64,000 nucleotides of DNA from an uncultured Pseudomonadota bacterium (lineage in GTDB: Bacteria > Pseudomonadota > Gammaproteobacteria > Steroidobacterales > Steroidobacteraceae): contig CAISEB010000018.1 of assembly GCA_903884235.1 (NCBI GenBank), forward strand, positions 1 through 64,000, written 5' to 3'. Every line of letters starts with the position of its first letter. The first letter of the stretch is position 1. The notes beneath the pieces are model-generated. The model did not search any database and was not told the DNA's origin. It saw only the letters and a program-made list of their open reading frames with translations. Positions 54,279 to 63,750 of this stretch are shown one piece after another. Both the position numbers and the translations under genes were made by a program.

Positions 54279-54875
54279 TTATCCGGCGGCGCGGACCGGC
54301 AGATCAACCCGCTGGGCGGCAACCGGGGCCGTCTTGCGTAACATGGTCGACAGGTCATCCGCGTGTTCCTCTTCCTTCGCCAGGATCGACTCGAGCAGCC
54401 GCCTGGTAGTGGGGTCACGCGCGCCGATGTAGGCAATCATCTCCTTGTAGGATTCGATCGCAATACGCTCGGCAACCAGGTTCTCGAGGATCATCTGGTC
54501 CACCGTTCCGCATTCGACATACTCGGCATGGCTGCGCTCCGCGAGGCCCTTCGGGTCGAAGTTCGGAGCGCCGTCCAGCTGGACGATGCGCTGCGCGAGC
54601 TCATCTGCGTGCCCTTGCTCCTCCAGCGAGTGGGCCATGAACTCGTCCTTGATCGCCTCGCCCCGCAGGCCATCGACCATGTAGTAGTGCCTGCGATAGC
54701 GCAGCACGCACACCAACTCCGTCGCCAGCGCCTCGTTGAGGAGTCGTAGCACGGTCCCTCGATCGGCGGCGTAGCTTGGCGTGACAGCGCCCTTCTCCGC
54801 ATGTTGCCGGCCTCGTTGGCGCAGGGTCGGGATATCGCTGAGCTGCAACTCTTGAGTCTTTGGTGCATGGGTCAT
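54279..54875 (-). CDS. Ferritin-like (bacterioferritin-type) protein
   Basis: A 198-residue helical protein with ferritin/bacterioferritin-type metal motifs. Glu in LNEALATELVCVLRYRRHYY, then FMAHSLEEQGHADELAQRIV (the E-x-x-H motif), later LVAERIAIESYKEMI and SILAKEEEHADDLSTML (second E-x-x-H). These ligands would build a diiron centre for iron storage or peroxide removal. The N-terminal 25 residues are extra and basic. It sits upstream of the FMN reductase and downstream of the DUF883 gene on the minus strand, a combination typical of a stationary-phase or stress group. Confidence 0.85.
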   Translation of the reverse strand: MTHAPKTQELQLSDIPTLRQRGRQHAEKGAVTPSYAADRGTVLRLLNEALATELVCVLRYRRHYYMVDGLRGEAIKDEFMAHSLEEQGHADELAQRIVQLDGAPNFDPKGLAERSHAEYVECGTVDQMILENLVAERIAIESYKEMIAYIGARDPTTRRLLESILAKEEEHADDLSTMLRKTAPVAAQRVDLPVRAAG

Positions 54876-54957
54876 GAATAGGTCCTTCTAAGCACGGTCA
54901 GGAGACGGTCGGGCGGAAACCGCGCTGCCCTCTTGTGCTGCGACGATGGGTGCGTCT

Positions 54958-55335
54958 TCAGCGCTTCGCGACGAGGAAGCCAATGACGAGACCCGCCGCC
55001 GCGGCGATCCCGACGGCCTGCCAGGGCTGGTTCCGAACATAGGCATCGCCGCTGCGCACGCTGCTGCGCACCTGGGCGCGAACCTGCTCCGAGCCTTCGG
55101 TCACGGCGCGCCGCGCGGTCGCGAGCGACTCGGACAGGCGCGCCCTCACGCGTGCGATATCCGGGTCCGCTACATGGGCGAGCTGGCCCAGGAGGTCCTG
55201 GATGTCGGCGAGAAGGCTGTGGACATCCGATGCGGCATCGGCGCGGCGCGCCGCAGTCGAGTCATGGGCTTCGGCCCGTCTTGCGGCTCCGCCGTCGAGC
55301 GGCGACTGGGCGGTGGTGGTTGAGGCGGTGGTCAT
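54958..55335 (-). CDS. DUF883 / ElaB-YqjD-like membrane protein
   Basis: A 125-residue protein with a long amphipathic helix (about 35-90: DVHSLLADIQDLLGQLAHV, ARLSESLATARRAV) and one C-terminal membrane helix in a glycine-rich pattern (AVGIAAAAGLVIGFLVAKR). This is the layout of ElaB/YqjD, C-tail anchored inner-membrane proteins that bind ribosomes in stationary phase. The ATG at 55335 has GAAGGAA nine bases upstream; a longer start at 55374 is less likely. Located between a small lipoprotein and a ferritin-like gene. Confidence 0.82.
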   Translation of the reverse strand: MTTASTTTAQSPLDGGAARRAEAHDSTAARRADAASDVHSLLADIQDLLGQLAHVADPDIARVRARLSESLATARRAVTEGSEQVRAQVRSSVRSGDAYVRNQPWQAVGIAAAAGLVIGFLVAKR

Positions 55336-55446
55336 GGACTGAGTTCCTTCGCTGGTTGAGATCGGCCGCGCCATTTCGCGTGGCGTTGTGCTTCCGGGAG
55401 GTCGTCTCGCACCGCAAGATCTCTGGCAGGCGCGGGCGCTCCGCGT

Positions 55447-55851
55447 TCAGGTCTTGGGGTCGTTCGCCACCCGCGTCGCGTTCGCGCTGGCCTTGGCCGC
55501 GGCGAGTTGTGTATCGGCCAATTCCTTGCAGGCCTTTCGCGCGTCACCGGAGTCCCCGTCGCACCGTGCAAGCGCGACCTTGTGCGCGGCCTCGGCCTTC
55601 GCAACGGCAACGTTGTGGGCCGCATCGACGCCGTCATGCGCGACTTCAACCTGGGTATTCGTCAGATCGTGGCGGGATTCGGCCATCTTGTCGGCCGCGT
55701 CCTCGGTCGCGTCGGCGACATGCTTGTCTCCGGCGTTCTCGGCCTTCAGGACGTTAGCCTGGGTCTGCGCAGGCGATTCCTTCCCGCAACCGCCTACGGA
55801 TGCGAGGAGACTGGCGGCGACGATGCAGATGACGAATTCGATTCTTTTCAC
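55447..55851 (-). CDS. Small helical lipoprotein
   Basis: A 134-residue lipoprotein with a lipobox SVGGC (Cys22). The rest is Ala/Asp/Lys-rich and strongly helical ([40 protein letters not shown]) and likely forms a coiled coil. A Cys pair ([16 protein letters not shown]) near residue 100-112 may form a disulfide. I do not know its family. It lies upstream of DUF883 on the same strand, with stress-type genes. A role in the envelope under stress is an inference from its company only. Confidence 0.7.
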   Translation of the reverse strand: MKRIEFVICIVAASLLASVGGCGKESPAQTQANVLKAENAGDKHVADATEDAADKMAESRHDLTNTQVEVAHDGVDAAHNVAVAKAEAAHKVALARCDGDSGDARKACKELADTQLAAAKASANATRVANDPKT

Positions 55852-56140
55852 GACGGCTGACCTCGAAGTGGCGGGCGGCGACTTCGCACTCGTTCTGTGC
55901 GCGGGTCACTGCGGTGGGCTGGAGCGAACTATGCCGCCGCAACGCTTTCTGGTCGGTGCGGCAGGACGCCTAGAGCCTTGCCCCTCCACGAGAAGCCCGG
56001 TCAATCCAGTGCTCGACGCCGGGGCCATCGAGCCCCACGCTGCTCGGGTCGCTCGCAACGGCCGAGACCCGCGCGCCGCAGATGGCCGCTCGGTGCATCA
56101 GCGAACGAACTCCCGGCAGCCGGCGACGTACCCTTTGCGG

Positions 56141-57511
56141 ATGGGAAAGACGAATATCGGGTTCCGCATGCCGCGAGCGCTGCGCAACGGGATCACTGCG
56201 TTGGCCAGCACCGCGGTCCTGGCGGCCTGCAGCGATGTCGCCACGCTCACGCTCGCCGAGGGGACGGGGCCGCGACCGCGCCTGCCCGCGCCATCGACAC
56301 ATCTGGTTCCGACGGTTCACATCGCACCGGCCAAGGGCTGGCCTTCGGGGCTGCGTCCGGCCGCCGCCGAGGGGCTTGTCGTCGAGTCCCTGGCGCGTGG
56401 CCTTGACCACCCCCGCTGGCTCTACGTGCTACCGAACGGGGACGTGCTGGTGGCCGAGACCAACGCACCGCCGAAGCCCGATGATGCCAAGGGAATCAAG
56501 GCGTGGATCATGGGTCTGGTGATGAGAAGAGCGGGCGCCGTGTCCGTGAGCGCGGACCGGATCACGCTGCTGCGGCCTGGCGGCGACGGCACGACCGTCG
56601 GCGTCCGATCCACCTTCCTCATCGGACTGCATTCACCGTTCGGGATGGCGCTCGTCGGGGAGACGCTGTACGTGGCGAACTCCGATGCGGTCCTTGCCTT
56701 CCCGTACACGGCCGGCGCCACCACGATTGCAGGACGCGGCATCAAGGTCGTCGATCTTCCGGCAGGACCCATCAACCACCACTGGACCAAGAACCTGATC
56801 GCGAGCCGCGACGGATCGAAGCTCTACGTCACCGTGGGTTCCAACAGCAATGTTGCTGAGCGGGGCATGGCCGTCGAGGCAGGGCGGGCCGCGATCTGGG
56901 AAATCGACCTCAAGCGAGGCACGCATCGCATCTTCGCGTCCGGCCTCAGGAACCCGAACGGCCTGGCGTGGCAGCCGACCACGGGAGCGCTGTGGACCGC
57001 GGTGAACGAACGCGATGAACTCGGCAGCGATCTCGTCCCGGACTTCATGACGTCCGTGCGGGATGGGGCGTTCTACGGATGGCCGTACAGCTACTTCGGA
57101 CCGCACCTCGATGCCCGCGTGACGCCACAACGGCCCGACCTCGTCGCAACGGCGGTCGTGCCGGACTACGCGCTCGGACCACACACCGCCTCGCTCGGTC
57201 TCGCGTGGTCGGGTGGGACCACGCTTCCGGAGCGCTTTGCGTCCGGCATGTTCGTCGGGCAGCATGGGTCGTGGAATCGCAGCCCGAGCAGCGGGTACCG
57301 CGTCCTATTCATCCCGTTCACCGACGGCGTGCCGTCGGGCCAGCCCCTCGCCGTGCTCGACGGCTTCCTCAGTTCGGCAGGTGATGCATATGGCCGGCCG
57401 GTCGGCGTCGCACTCGATGCGGGGGGCGCCCTGCTCGTCGCGGACGACGTGGGCAACGTGGTCTGGCGTGTGACCTCGGCTGCCAGGAACAGGGCGGCAA
57501 ACAGCCCATGA
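56141..57511 (+). CDS. PQQ-type soluble sugar dehydrogenase-like lipoprotein
   Basis: A 456-residue lipoprotein (lipobox LAAC, Cys30) with a six-bladed propeller of the glucose/sorbosone dehydrogenase family. Characteristic segments: [79 protein letters not shown] and [18 protein letters not shown]. These enzymes oxidise sugars or other alcohols in the periplasm with PQQ. The ATG at 56141 is used; an in-frame ATG at 56168 is possible. The frame is open far upstream but not coding. It converges with the cytochrome gene after a hairpin; such cytochromes can accept electrons from it. Confidence 0.86.
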   Translation: MGKTNIGFRMPRALRNGITALASTAVLAACSDVATLTLAEGTGPRPRLPAPSTHLVPTVHIAPAKGWPSGLRPAAAEGLVVESLARGLDHPRWLYVLPNGDVLVAETNAPPKPDDAKGIKAWIMGLVMRRAGAVSVSADRITLLRPGGDGTTVGVRSTFLIGLHSPFGMALVGETLYVANSDAVLAFPYTAGATTIAGRGIKVVDLPAGPINHHWTKNLIASRDGSKLYVTVGSNSNVAERGMAVEAGRAAIWEIDLKRGTHRIFASGLRNPNGLAWQPTTGALWTAVNERDELGSDLVPDFMTSVRDGAFYGWPYSYFGPHLDARVTPQRPDLVATAVVPDYALGPHTASLGLAWSGGTTLPERFASGMFVGQHGSWNRSPSSGYRVLFIPFTDGVPSGQPLAVLDGFLSSAGDAYGRPVGVALDAGGALLVADDVGNVVWRVTSAARNRAANSP

Positions 57512-57568
57512 GTTCCTGTTCGCGCAAGCTGACGGCGCGCGCAGGTCCAGGCGCGCTGCTCAGGCGGT

Positions 57569-57586
57569 GCCGACCTTTCGGTCGGC
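57569..57586. terminator. Hairpin between convergent dehydrogenase and cytochrome genes
   Basis: Perfect 7-bp stem gccgacc/ggtcggc with a TTTC loop in the 178-base gap between two convergent stops. No T-run on either side. It may end transcription in one or both directions. Confidence 0.35.
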
Positions 57587-57689
57587 ATCCAAGCCTGCAC
57601 GCTGTGCTGCCCCAGGCCCGCCGCACGCCTGGCACGCGAGGGCCCGTCGACGCCGGGCCCAGCGCGCGCATACAGTTCGCCTCGCCGCA

Positions 57690-58937
57690 CTAGGGCCGCG
57701 AAGCCGCCTCGGCGTCGTTGGGCGTGAGCTTCGGCGTCAGGCCTCCCCACTGGGCCAGCACAAAGTTGGCCAGTGCCGCCCGTTCGGCAGTGCTGTAGGC
57801 GCGCGCGAAGGCAGGCATCGCAGCACCTGCGTCGCTGCCGTGTGGCGACCCTTCCGCGATCAATCTCAAGACATTGGTCCCGCTCGGATCCCGGACGGAG
57901 CTCGCGCCCCGCAGATCGCCTGGCGCGGCTGCCGCCGTGCCGGCATCGAGGGCGTGGCAACCCGCGCAGGTTCCGGCGTACAGGTTGGCACCGAGTGAGG
58001 CGGGATCCGCGACACTCTTGATTGGAACGGCCGGCGCCGCCGGCGCCTGATGCGAGCCGAGCAGGTACTGCACCAGTGCGCGGCGGTCGTCCGCCGTCAG
58101 CTGCGCCGTATCGAAGGCGACGACCTCCTTCATCGGTCCCGCCGTGGTGCCGTGACCTGGCGCATGGCCGGTCGCGAGATAGGCGTCGAGCGCCTCGAGC
58201 GTCCACCCGGCGAGACCGGTCGACGTGATGTCGTAGGCCTTCCAACCCCGGGTGGTGGCGCCCGACAGCGCCTGCTCGGACCGAAGTGCGTAGGCGAAAT
58301 TGCGAGGCGTGTGGCATTCACCGCAATGGCCGAGCGCGTTCGCAAGGTAGGCGCCCCGGTTCCAGTTCCCGTCATGACCGGGATCCGACTTGAAGCCGAC
58401 CGGCGGCTGGTAGAACGCGTTCCACAGCGGCAGCAGGCCGCGCTGCGAGTACGGGAAGGACAATTCACTTGCCGGCACCGCGTGCTTTACCGCTGGCAGG
58501 CCATCGAGATAGGCCTTGATGGCGAGAACGTCGTTGCGTGCCATTCCGGCGTAGGTCGTGTAGGGATGCGCCGGATACAGGTGCCGACCGCCGCGTGCGA
58601 TGCCGGAACGCACGGCCGCGACGAAGTCTTCGTCGGTCCAGCCACCGAGACCCGTATCCGCATCGGCCGTGAGGTTGCTCGAATAGATGGTTCCGAACGG
58701 CAGCGTGAAGGCCACGCCACCGGCGAACTCCTCGCCGCCCGCCACCGTATGGCAGGCGGTGCAGTCGGCCGCTGCCGCGAGGTAGCGGCCGCGCTCCGCC
58801 GCCGTGCCGGCGACCGCCAGCGGGCCGTCGGCGACGCCGTGGTCGACCAGCGCCTGGCCATCCCGGTACTTCGCGAATGCGACGACGCCGAGCAGGACCA
58901 CGACGACCACGATCAACGCAATTTTCAGGTTGCGCAT
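57690..58937 (-). CDS. Triheme cytochrome c subunit
   Basis: A 415-residue membrane-anchored cytochrome with one N-terminal helix (4-22) and three c-type heme sites: CTACH (59-63), CGECH (205-209) and CAGCH (324-328). The order of three cytochrome domains matches the electron-accepting subunit of membrane-bound aldehyde/alcohol dehydrogenases and isoquinoline oxidoreductase-like complexes. It should pass electrons from the molybdenum subunit upstream (stop 58939, one base before this ATG) to ubiquinone or an oxidase. It is a tightly linked operon pair. Axial Met ligands are likely in the segments after each heme but were not mapped. Confidence 0.92.
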   Translation of the reverse strand: MRNLKIALIVVVVVLLGVVAFAKYRDGQALVDHGVADGPLAVAGTAAERGRYLAAAADCTACHTVAGGEEFAGGVAFTLPFGTIYSSNLTADADTGLGGWTDEDFVAAVRSGIARGGRHLYPAHPYTTYAGMARNDVLAIKAYLDGLPAVKHAVPASELSFPYSQRGLLPLWNAFYQPPVGFKSDPGHDGNWNRGAYLANALGHCGECHTPRNFAYALRSEQALSGATTRGWKAYDITSTGLAGWTLEALDAYLATGHAPGHGTTAGPMKEVVAFDTAQLTADDRRALVQYLLGSHQAPAAPAVPIKSVADPASLGANLYAGTCAGCHALDAGTAAAAPGDLRGASSVRDPSGTNVLRLIAEGSPHGSDAGAAMPAFARAYSTAERAALANFVLAQWGGLTPKLTPNDAEAASRP

Positions 58938-58938
58938 G

Positions 58939-61197
58939 TCAGATCACCACCTGGTCGCGGGCGGACGCGCCGCTCGCGAGCTCCGCACCGGCCATCGGCA
59001 GTCTGCGGACACGCACGCCGGTGGCCGCGAATATCGCGTTCGCAAGCGCCGGCGCAGAAATCGCGGTCGGCGGCTCGCCGATCCCGGTGGGCGGCTCGGT
59101 ACTGGGCACCGTATGCGCCTCGATGCGCGGCGTCTCGTGCATGCGCAGGACCCGATAGTCGTGGAAATTCCCCTGCTCGACTGCACCCGCCTTGAACGTG
59201 GCCTCTCCCCACAGCGCCGTCGACAGGCCGAAGACAAGACCACCCTGCAGCTGCGCCTCGATCGTGTTCGGGTTCACGACCTGACCACAGTCCGCCACCG
59301 CCACGGCGCGACGCAGTCGCACGTCGCCTTGCGCCGTCACGCCCACCTCGACAATCGCACAGATTATCGTGGTCATCGAGGTGCCGAGTGCGACGCCGCG
59401 CCCGATGCGCAGGCCGTCGACCTTGTCGAGCGGCTTGGTCCATCCGAACTTGGCCGCCGCAAGGTCGAGTACGGCGCGGGCCCGGGGATTCTTGGCGAGC
59501 AGCGCACGCCGGTAGGCAACGGAATCCTGGCCGGCTGCATGCGCCAGTTCGTCGATGAAGCTCTCGACCGGAAACAGGTTGTGCGTGGCACCGACGCCCC
59601 GCCACCAGCCGATCTTCACGACCTTGGGCAGGTCGTGGCGCACCCACTCGACCTTGATCGCCGGGATCGCATACGGGGGCTCGGCCGCGCCGTCGATCGC
59701 GTCGGGATCGAGGCCGTCCTTTGGCATGTCGGCCGGGCTCCATCGGTCCAGCACGGAATCGCTGGTGACTCGATGCGTCCACGTGACCGGGAAGCCAGAC
59801 GAGTCAACTGTCGCGACGAGACGGTCGTGATAGGGCGGCCGGAAGAAGTCGCGGGCGAGATCCTGCTCGCGTGACCAGACCAGCTTGATGGGGTAGCTGA
59901 CCCGCTTCGCGATCGCCACCGCCTGCTCGACTGAATCGACCTCGAGGCGCCGACCGAAGCCGCCGCCGATGTACTGGTTGTGGACCGAAATCTTCTCCGG
60001 CGGCAGGCCGGTCAGCGAGGCCGCAATTGCGACCACGCGAGTCGGAACCTGCGTACCGACCCAGATCTCGCAGCGGTCCTTCGTCACCGAGACCACCGCA
60101 TTCTGCGGCTCCATGGTGGCATGCGCCAGCATCGGGGACTCGTAGGTCGCCTCCAGCGTCTTGCCGCCATCCTTCGTGCCCTTGCCGAGCTCCTTGCCGG
60201 TACGCGCCGTGCCGGAGCGGGACGCCTCGGCCAACTCATCGAACAGGGCACCGCTCGAGATCTGGGTGCCCTTGCCATGATCCCAACGGACCGTGAGCGC
60301 TGCCACCGCCTTGCTCGCAGTCCAGAAGTCCCCGGCCGTGACCGCCACGGCATCCTCGAGCACCACGACGTCGACGACGCCCTGGATTGCACGGGCCTTG
60401 TGATCGTCCACATGGGCCACCCTGCCACCGATGACCGGTGACAACGCCACGGCCGCGACCCTCATGCCCGGCACGCGCACGTCGATGCCGAATGTCGCCG
60501 TGCCATCGGTCTTGGGGGGCGTATCGATGCGCCGCAGCGACTTGCCGATCAGGCGGAAGGACTGCGCGGACAGGAGCACGGGCTTGGCGGGAACCGGCTG
60601 GCGCGCGGCGTCGGCGGCAACCTGGCCGAACGCCAGCGTCCGGTGGGACACGTCGTGATGGATCAGCCCGCGCTCGACGCGGCACTGCTCCGCAGGGACG
60701 CCCCAGCGCTTCGCGGCCGCGCCGACGAGCATCGTGCGGGCAACGGCACCAGCCTCGCGCAGCAGGTCCCAGCAGCCACGGATCGTATTGGAACCCCCGG
60801 TATTCTGGGAGCCCTGGATTTCGAGGGCGTAGAGTTCCTCGCTCGGCGGCGCATGTTCCAGCGTGACCTGGTCGAGATCGACGCCGAGCTCCTCGGCCAG
60901 CAGCGTGGCCTGGCCGGTATACGCGCCCTGCCCCATCTCGACTTCAGGCATCACGAGCCGGACGATGCCGTCGCTACCGATGCGCACGAACGCATTCGGC
61001 GCAAAGGCGGGACTGCCGTCGGCGCGGGCCATTGCCGCGTCACCTGGCTGCGGAACGGGCTTCGCGAAGGCCATTGCCTTCGACCCCGTGAGCCACGTGA
61101 ACCCGATGACAAGGCCGCCGCCGGCCTTCAGCAGCGCGCGGCGCCCGGTGTCCACCGGCCGTGCGTCGGACCCGGATCCGTTCTGGTCGATCTTCAT
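58939..61197 (-). CDS. Molybdenum hydroxylase large subunit, cytochrome-linked type
   Basis: A 752-residue molybdopterin enzyme of the xanthine dehydrogenase/aldehyde oxidase family. A Tat signal GRRALLKAGGGLVIGFTW is at residues 18-35. Cofactor segments are EMGQGAYTGQATLLAEELGV, GGGFGRRLEVDSVEQAV and the late TGIGEPPTAISAPALANAIF with the catalytic Glu. It oxidises aldehydes or N-heteroaromatics in the periplasm. It is paired with a triheme cytochrome gene (one base gap) but with no [2Fe-2S] subunit gene here, unlike the system at 10750-13430. It is divergent from the quinohemoprotein gene across 283 bases. Confidence 0.88.
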   Translation of the reverse strand: MKIDQNGSGSDARPVDTGRRALLKAGGGLVIGFTWLTGSKAMAFAKPVPQPGDAAMARADGSPAFAPNAFVRIGSDGIVRLVMPEVEMGQGAYTGQATLLAEELGVDLDQVTLEHAPPSEELYALEIQGSQNTGGSNTIRGCWDLLREAGAVARTMLVGAAAKRWGVPAEQCRVERGLIHHDVSHRTLAFGQVAADAARQPVPAKPVLLSAQSFRLIGKSLRRIDTPPKTDGTATFGIDVRVPGMRVAAVALSPVIGGRVAHVDDHKARAIQGVVDVVVLEDAVAVTAGDFWTASKAVAALTVRWDHGKGTQISSGALFDELAEASRSGTARTGKELGKGTKDGGKTLEATYESPMLAHATMEPQNAVVSVTKDRCEIWVGTQVPTRVVAIAASLTGLPPEKISVHNQYIGGGFGRRLEVDSVEQAVAIAKRVSYPIKLVWSREQDLARDFFRPPYHDRLVATVDSSGFPVTWTHRVTSDSVLDRWSPADMPKDGLDPDAIDGAAEPPYAIPAIKVEWVRHDLPKVVKIGWWRGVGATHNLFPVESFIDELAHAAGQDSVAYRRALLAKNPRARAVLDLAAAKFGWTKPLDKVDGLRIGRGVALGTSMTTIICAIVEVGVTAQGDVRLRRAVAVADCGQVVNPNTIEAQLQGGLVFGLSTALWGEATFKAGAVEQGNFHDYRVLRMHETPRIEAHTVPSTEPPTGIGEPPTAISAPALANAIFAATGVRVRRLPMAGAELASGASARDQVVI

Positions 61198-61480
61198 GCA
61201 CCCCTCCGCGACCGCGCCGGTTCGCAGTCCCCGACGGTCGGGGAGCGACCCTGTGCAGCCAATGACTCAATCTTATACCGCAAGCGCGGGAGACACCCCT
61301 AGCGGCTGGCTGTGGGTCGGCAGCCGGTCTACGGCTGAAAGCACGCCTGGCGTCGCCGACGATGGATCCCACCGGGTCCTCCGTACAGGCATACTGGCCA
61401 TCGTCGTGACCCCGTATCACTTTTGCCGCGCGTCGTGCACGACCCTCGGCCAGCGCGCGCCAGGCTCTGGAGAGTCACAG

Positions 61481-63667
61481 TTGCGCACCCTCGCCTTCCC
61501 GCGCCTCGCCGTCCTGCTGCTTGCGATGACCTCGATGGCAGCGACCCATGCCGCAGCGAGGCACGCCGGAGCCGTCGACGACGCGCGGGTCGCCAGGGAC
61601 ACCAACGGCGACAACTGGCTCGTGAAGGGCGGCAGCTTCGCCCAGCAGCAGTTCAGCCCGCTGCGCGAGATCAACGACCGGAATGTCGGGGGGCTTGGCT
61701 TCGCGTGGGCGACGGAAATCGACGAGCCCATGGGGCTCACGGCCGAGCCGCTGGTCGTGGATGGCGTCGTGTATCTGAGCGCGCCCCGCTCGCGTGTCCA
61801 CGCGATCGACGCGCGCACCGGCAGGCTGATCTGGACCTTCGATCCGCACGTGCAGCTCTATGGCGGGCTCGAGGTCTCCTATGCCGCGCGGGTCAACAGG
61901 GGCGTCGCCGTCTGGGAAGGGAAGGTCTACGTCGGCACGGGCGATGGACGGCTCGTCGCGATCGACGCGGCCCACGGTACTCAGCTCTGGTCTTCGCGCG
62001 TCGTGGGCACGAACCCGACCGGCGTCACGGGAGCGCCGCGGGTCGCGCGGGGCAAGGTCTTCATCGGCTACGCCGGCGCGGACGAGCAGATGCGCGGCTC
62101 GATCGCGGCATTCGATGCCAATTCCGGTCGGGAGCTGTGGCGCTTCTGGACGGTGCCCGGCAATCCTACCAAGGGCTTCGAGAGCAAGGCGCTCGAGATG
62201 GCGGCGAAGACCTGGACCGGCGATCGCTGGTGGGAACAGGGTGGCGCGACGGTCTGGGATCCGATCACGTTCGATCCGGCGACCGGGCTGCTGCTGTTCG
62301 GAACCTCGAAATCATTCCGGGACGAAGGCCCGGACGGACAGCGAACGGCGGGTGGCACGAAGCTCTTCTCCGGCAGCATCGTTGCCGTCAACGCGGACAC
62401 CGGCGAGTACGCCTGGCACTACCAGACCAGCACGCCATCGCGCCAGAGCGAGAATTTCCACATCGTGCTCGCCGATGTCGAGATTGCGGGGCGCCAGCGA
62501 CACGTCGCGATGACCGTACCGCGCAACGGGACGTACTACGTGCTGGACGCGGCCAGCGGCGAGCTGATCAGCCAGAGTCCGATGGTTCGGCAGGGCTGGG
62601 TTGCCGCGCCCGCGGGCTCGCCGGCCGAGCAGATGGACTATCCGGGCGAGATGGTCGGAGGAGTCGAGGACTGCCCGGGTGGCGGCTGCTTCGGGGTGCG
62701 CAACTGGTGGCCGATGAGCTTCAATCCGACGACCGGACTCACCTATGTACCGATCATGGACCGGCGCCGCCCGGTCGCGCCCGATGCCGGCCTGCCGTTC
62801 GTCGGCCGCCTTGTCGCGTGGGATCCCCGGACGCAGTCGGCACGCTGGAGCGTCGAGCATGCGCTGTCGGTCAATAGCGGCGTGCTGTCGACCGCCGGCA
62901 ATCTCGTGTTCCAGGGACAGGGCACCGGTGAATTCGCCGCCTACGCCGGCGATTCCGGACGCAAGCTCTGGTCGCAGCAGACAGGGTCGTCGATCAACGG
63001 CGTGCCCGTCACCTACCGGAGCGGTGGCGCGCAGTATGTGATCGTGCCGGTCGGCTGGGGCACCGCGTTCCGCCTGTTCGCGCCGGCGTCGATGTTCGTC
63101 ACGCCGGAATCGAAGTACGGGCCGACGCGACTGCTCGCATTCAAGCTCGGCTCGTCGCGACCGTTCCCGACGCCGCACATCAGCAAGCCGGCAGTGCCGG
63201 AGCCCCCCGTCCAGACGTACCCACCGGACGCCGTGAAACGAGGCGAGGTCCTTGCGGACGACCATGGCTGCACCGGGTGCCATTCGCCGCGGCTCGATGG
63301 CAGCGGTCGCTGGATCTTGAAAGGCGGGGTGCCGGACCTGCGGTACATGCCGCGTGACGTCCACGCGGACTGGTACGCCATCGTGCTCGGCGGCTCGCAT
63401 CGGAACCAGGGCATGCTGGCGTTTGGCGTTCCACTGCAGGTTCCCGCGATCCCCGCGCTCACGGCCGCCGAGGCAGATGATCTGCACGCCTACGTCATCG
63501 ACCGGGCATGGGATGCCTTCAATGCGCAGCAGCGGCGGTTGCAGGCGCCCCAACGGCAGCCGTCGGCGGGCGCCTCATGGCTTTCCCCCTCCCATGCCGA
63601 TGCCGTTCCGGCCCGTGACGGGTGGCGCGGAATGACTCACTGCGAATTGGGCCACGCGACCCCGTGA
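61481..63667 (+). CDS. Divergent quinohemoprotein alcohol dehydrogenase-like protein
   Basis: A 728-residue exported protein. A signal peptide (1-26) leads into an eight-bladed PQQ-enzyme propeller (AEPLVVDGVVYLSAPRSRVH, GVTGAPRVARGKVFIGYAGA, WWEQGGATVWDPITFDPATG) and a C-terminal cytochrome c domain with heme site CTGCH (597-601). The start is a TTG at 61481 with GGAGAG seven bases upstream. Two active-site regions differ from the family: the segment that normally reads GTGNG is GTSKS, and the region after WHYQT, which normally holds GDxWDY with the catalytic Asp, reads STPSRQSENFH. Calcium or substrate binding may therefore be changed or lost. It probably donates electrons through its own heme to the respiratory chain if active. 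Confidence 0.82.
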   Translation: MRTLAFPRLAVLLLAMTSMAATHAAARHAGAVDDARVARDTNGDNWLVKGGSFAQQQFSPLREINDRNVGGLGFAWATEIDEPMGLTAEPLVVDGVVYLSAPRSRVHAIDARTGRLIWTFDPHVQLYGGLEVSYAARVNRGVAVWEGKVYVGTGDGRLVAIDAAHGTQLWSSRVVGTNPTGVTGAPRVARGKVFIGYAGADEQMRGSIAAFDANSGRELWRFWTVPGNPTKGFESKALEMAAKTWTGDRWWEQGGATVWDPITFDPATGLLLFGTSKSFRDEGPDGQRTAGGTKLFSGSIVAVNADTGEYAWHYQTSTPSRQSENFHIVLADVEIAGRQRHVAMTVPRNGTYYVLDAASGELISQSPMVRQGWVAAPAGSPAEQMDYPGEMVGGVEDCPGGGCFGVRNWWPMSFNPTTGLTYVPIMDRRRPVAPDAGLPFVGRLVAWDPRTQSARWSVEHALSVNSGVLSTAGNLVFQGQGTGEFAAYAGDSGRKLWSQQTGSSINGVPVTYRSGGAQYVIVPVGWGTAFRLFAPASMFVTPESKYGPTRLLAFKLGSSRPFPTPHISKPAVPEPPVQTYPPDAVKRGEVLADDHGCTGCHSPRLDGSGRWILKGGVPDLRYMPRDVHADWYAIVLGGSHRNQGMLAFGVPLQVPAIPALTAAEADDLHAYVIDRAWDAFNAQQRRLQAPQRQPSAGASWLSPSHADAVPARDGWRGMTHCELGHATP

Positions 63668-63750
63668 CGGAGTTCGCACTCCCCCGGCCCACGTCAGGCG
63701 GCCATGGCAGGAACCCTTAAGAATCGGCATCACCTGCCGATACTGCCTCA

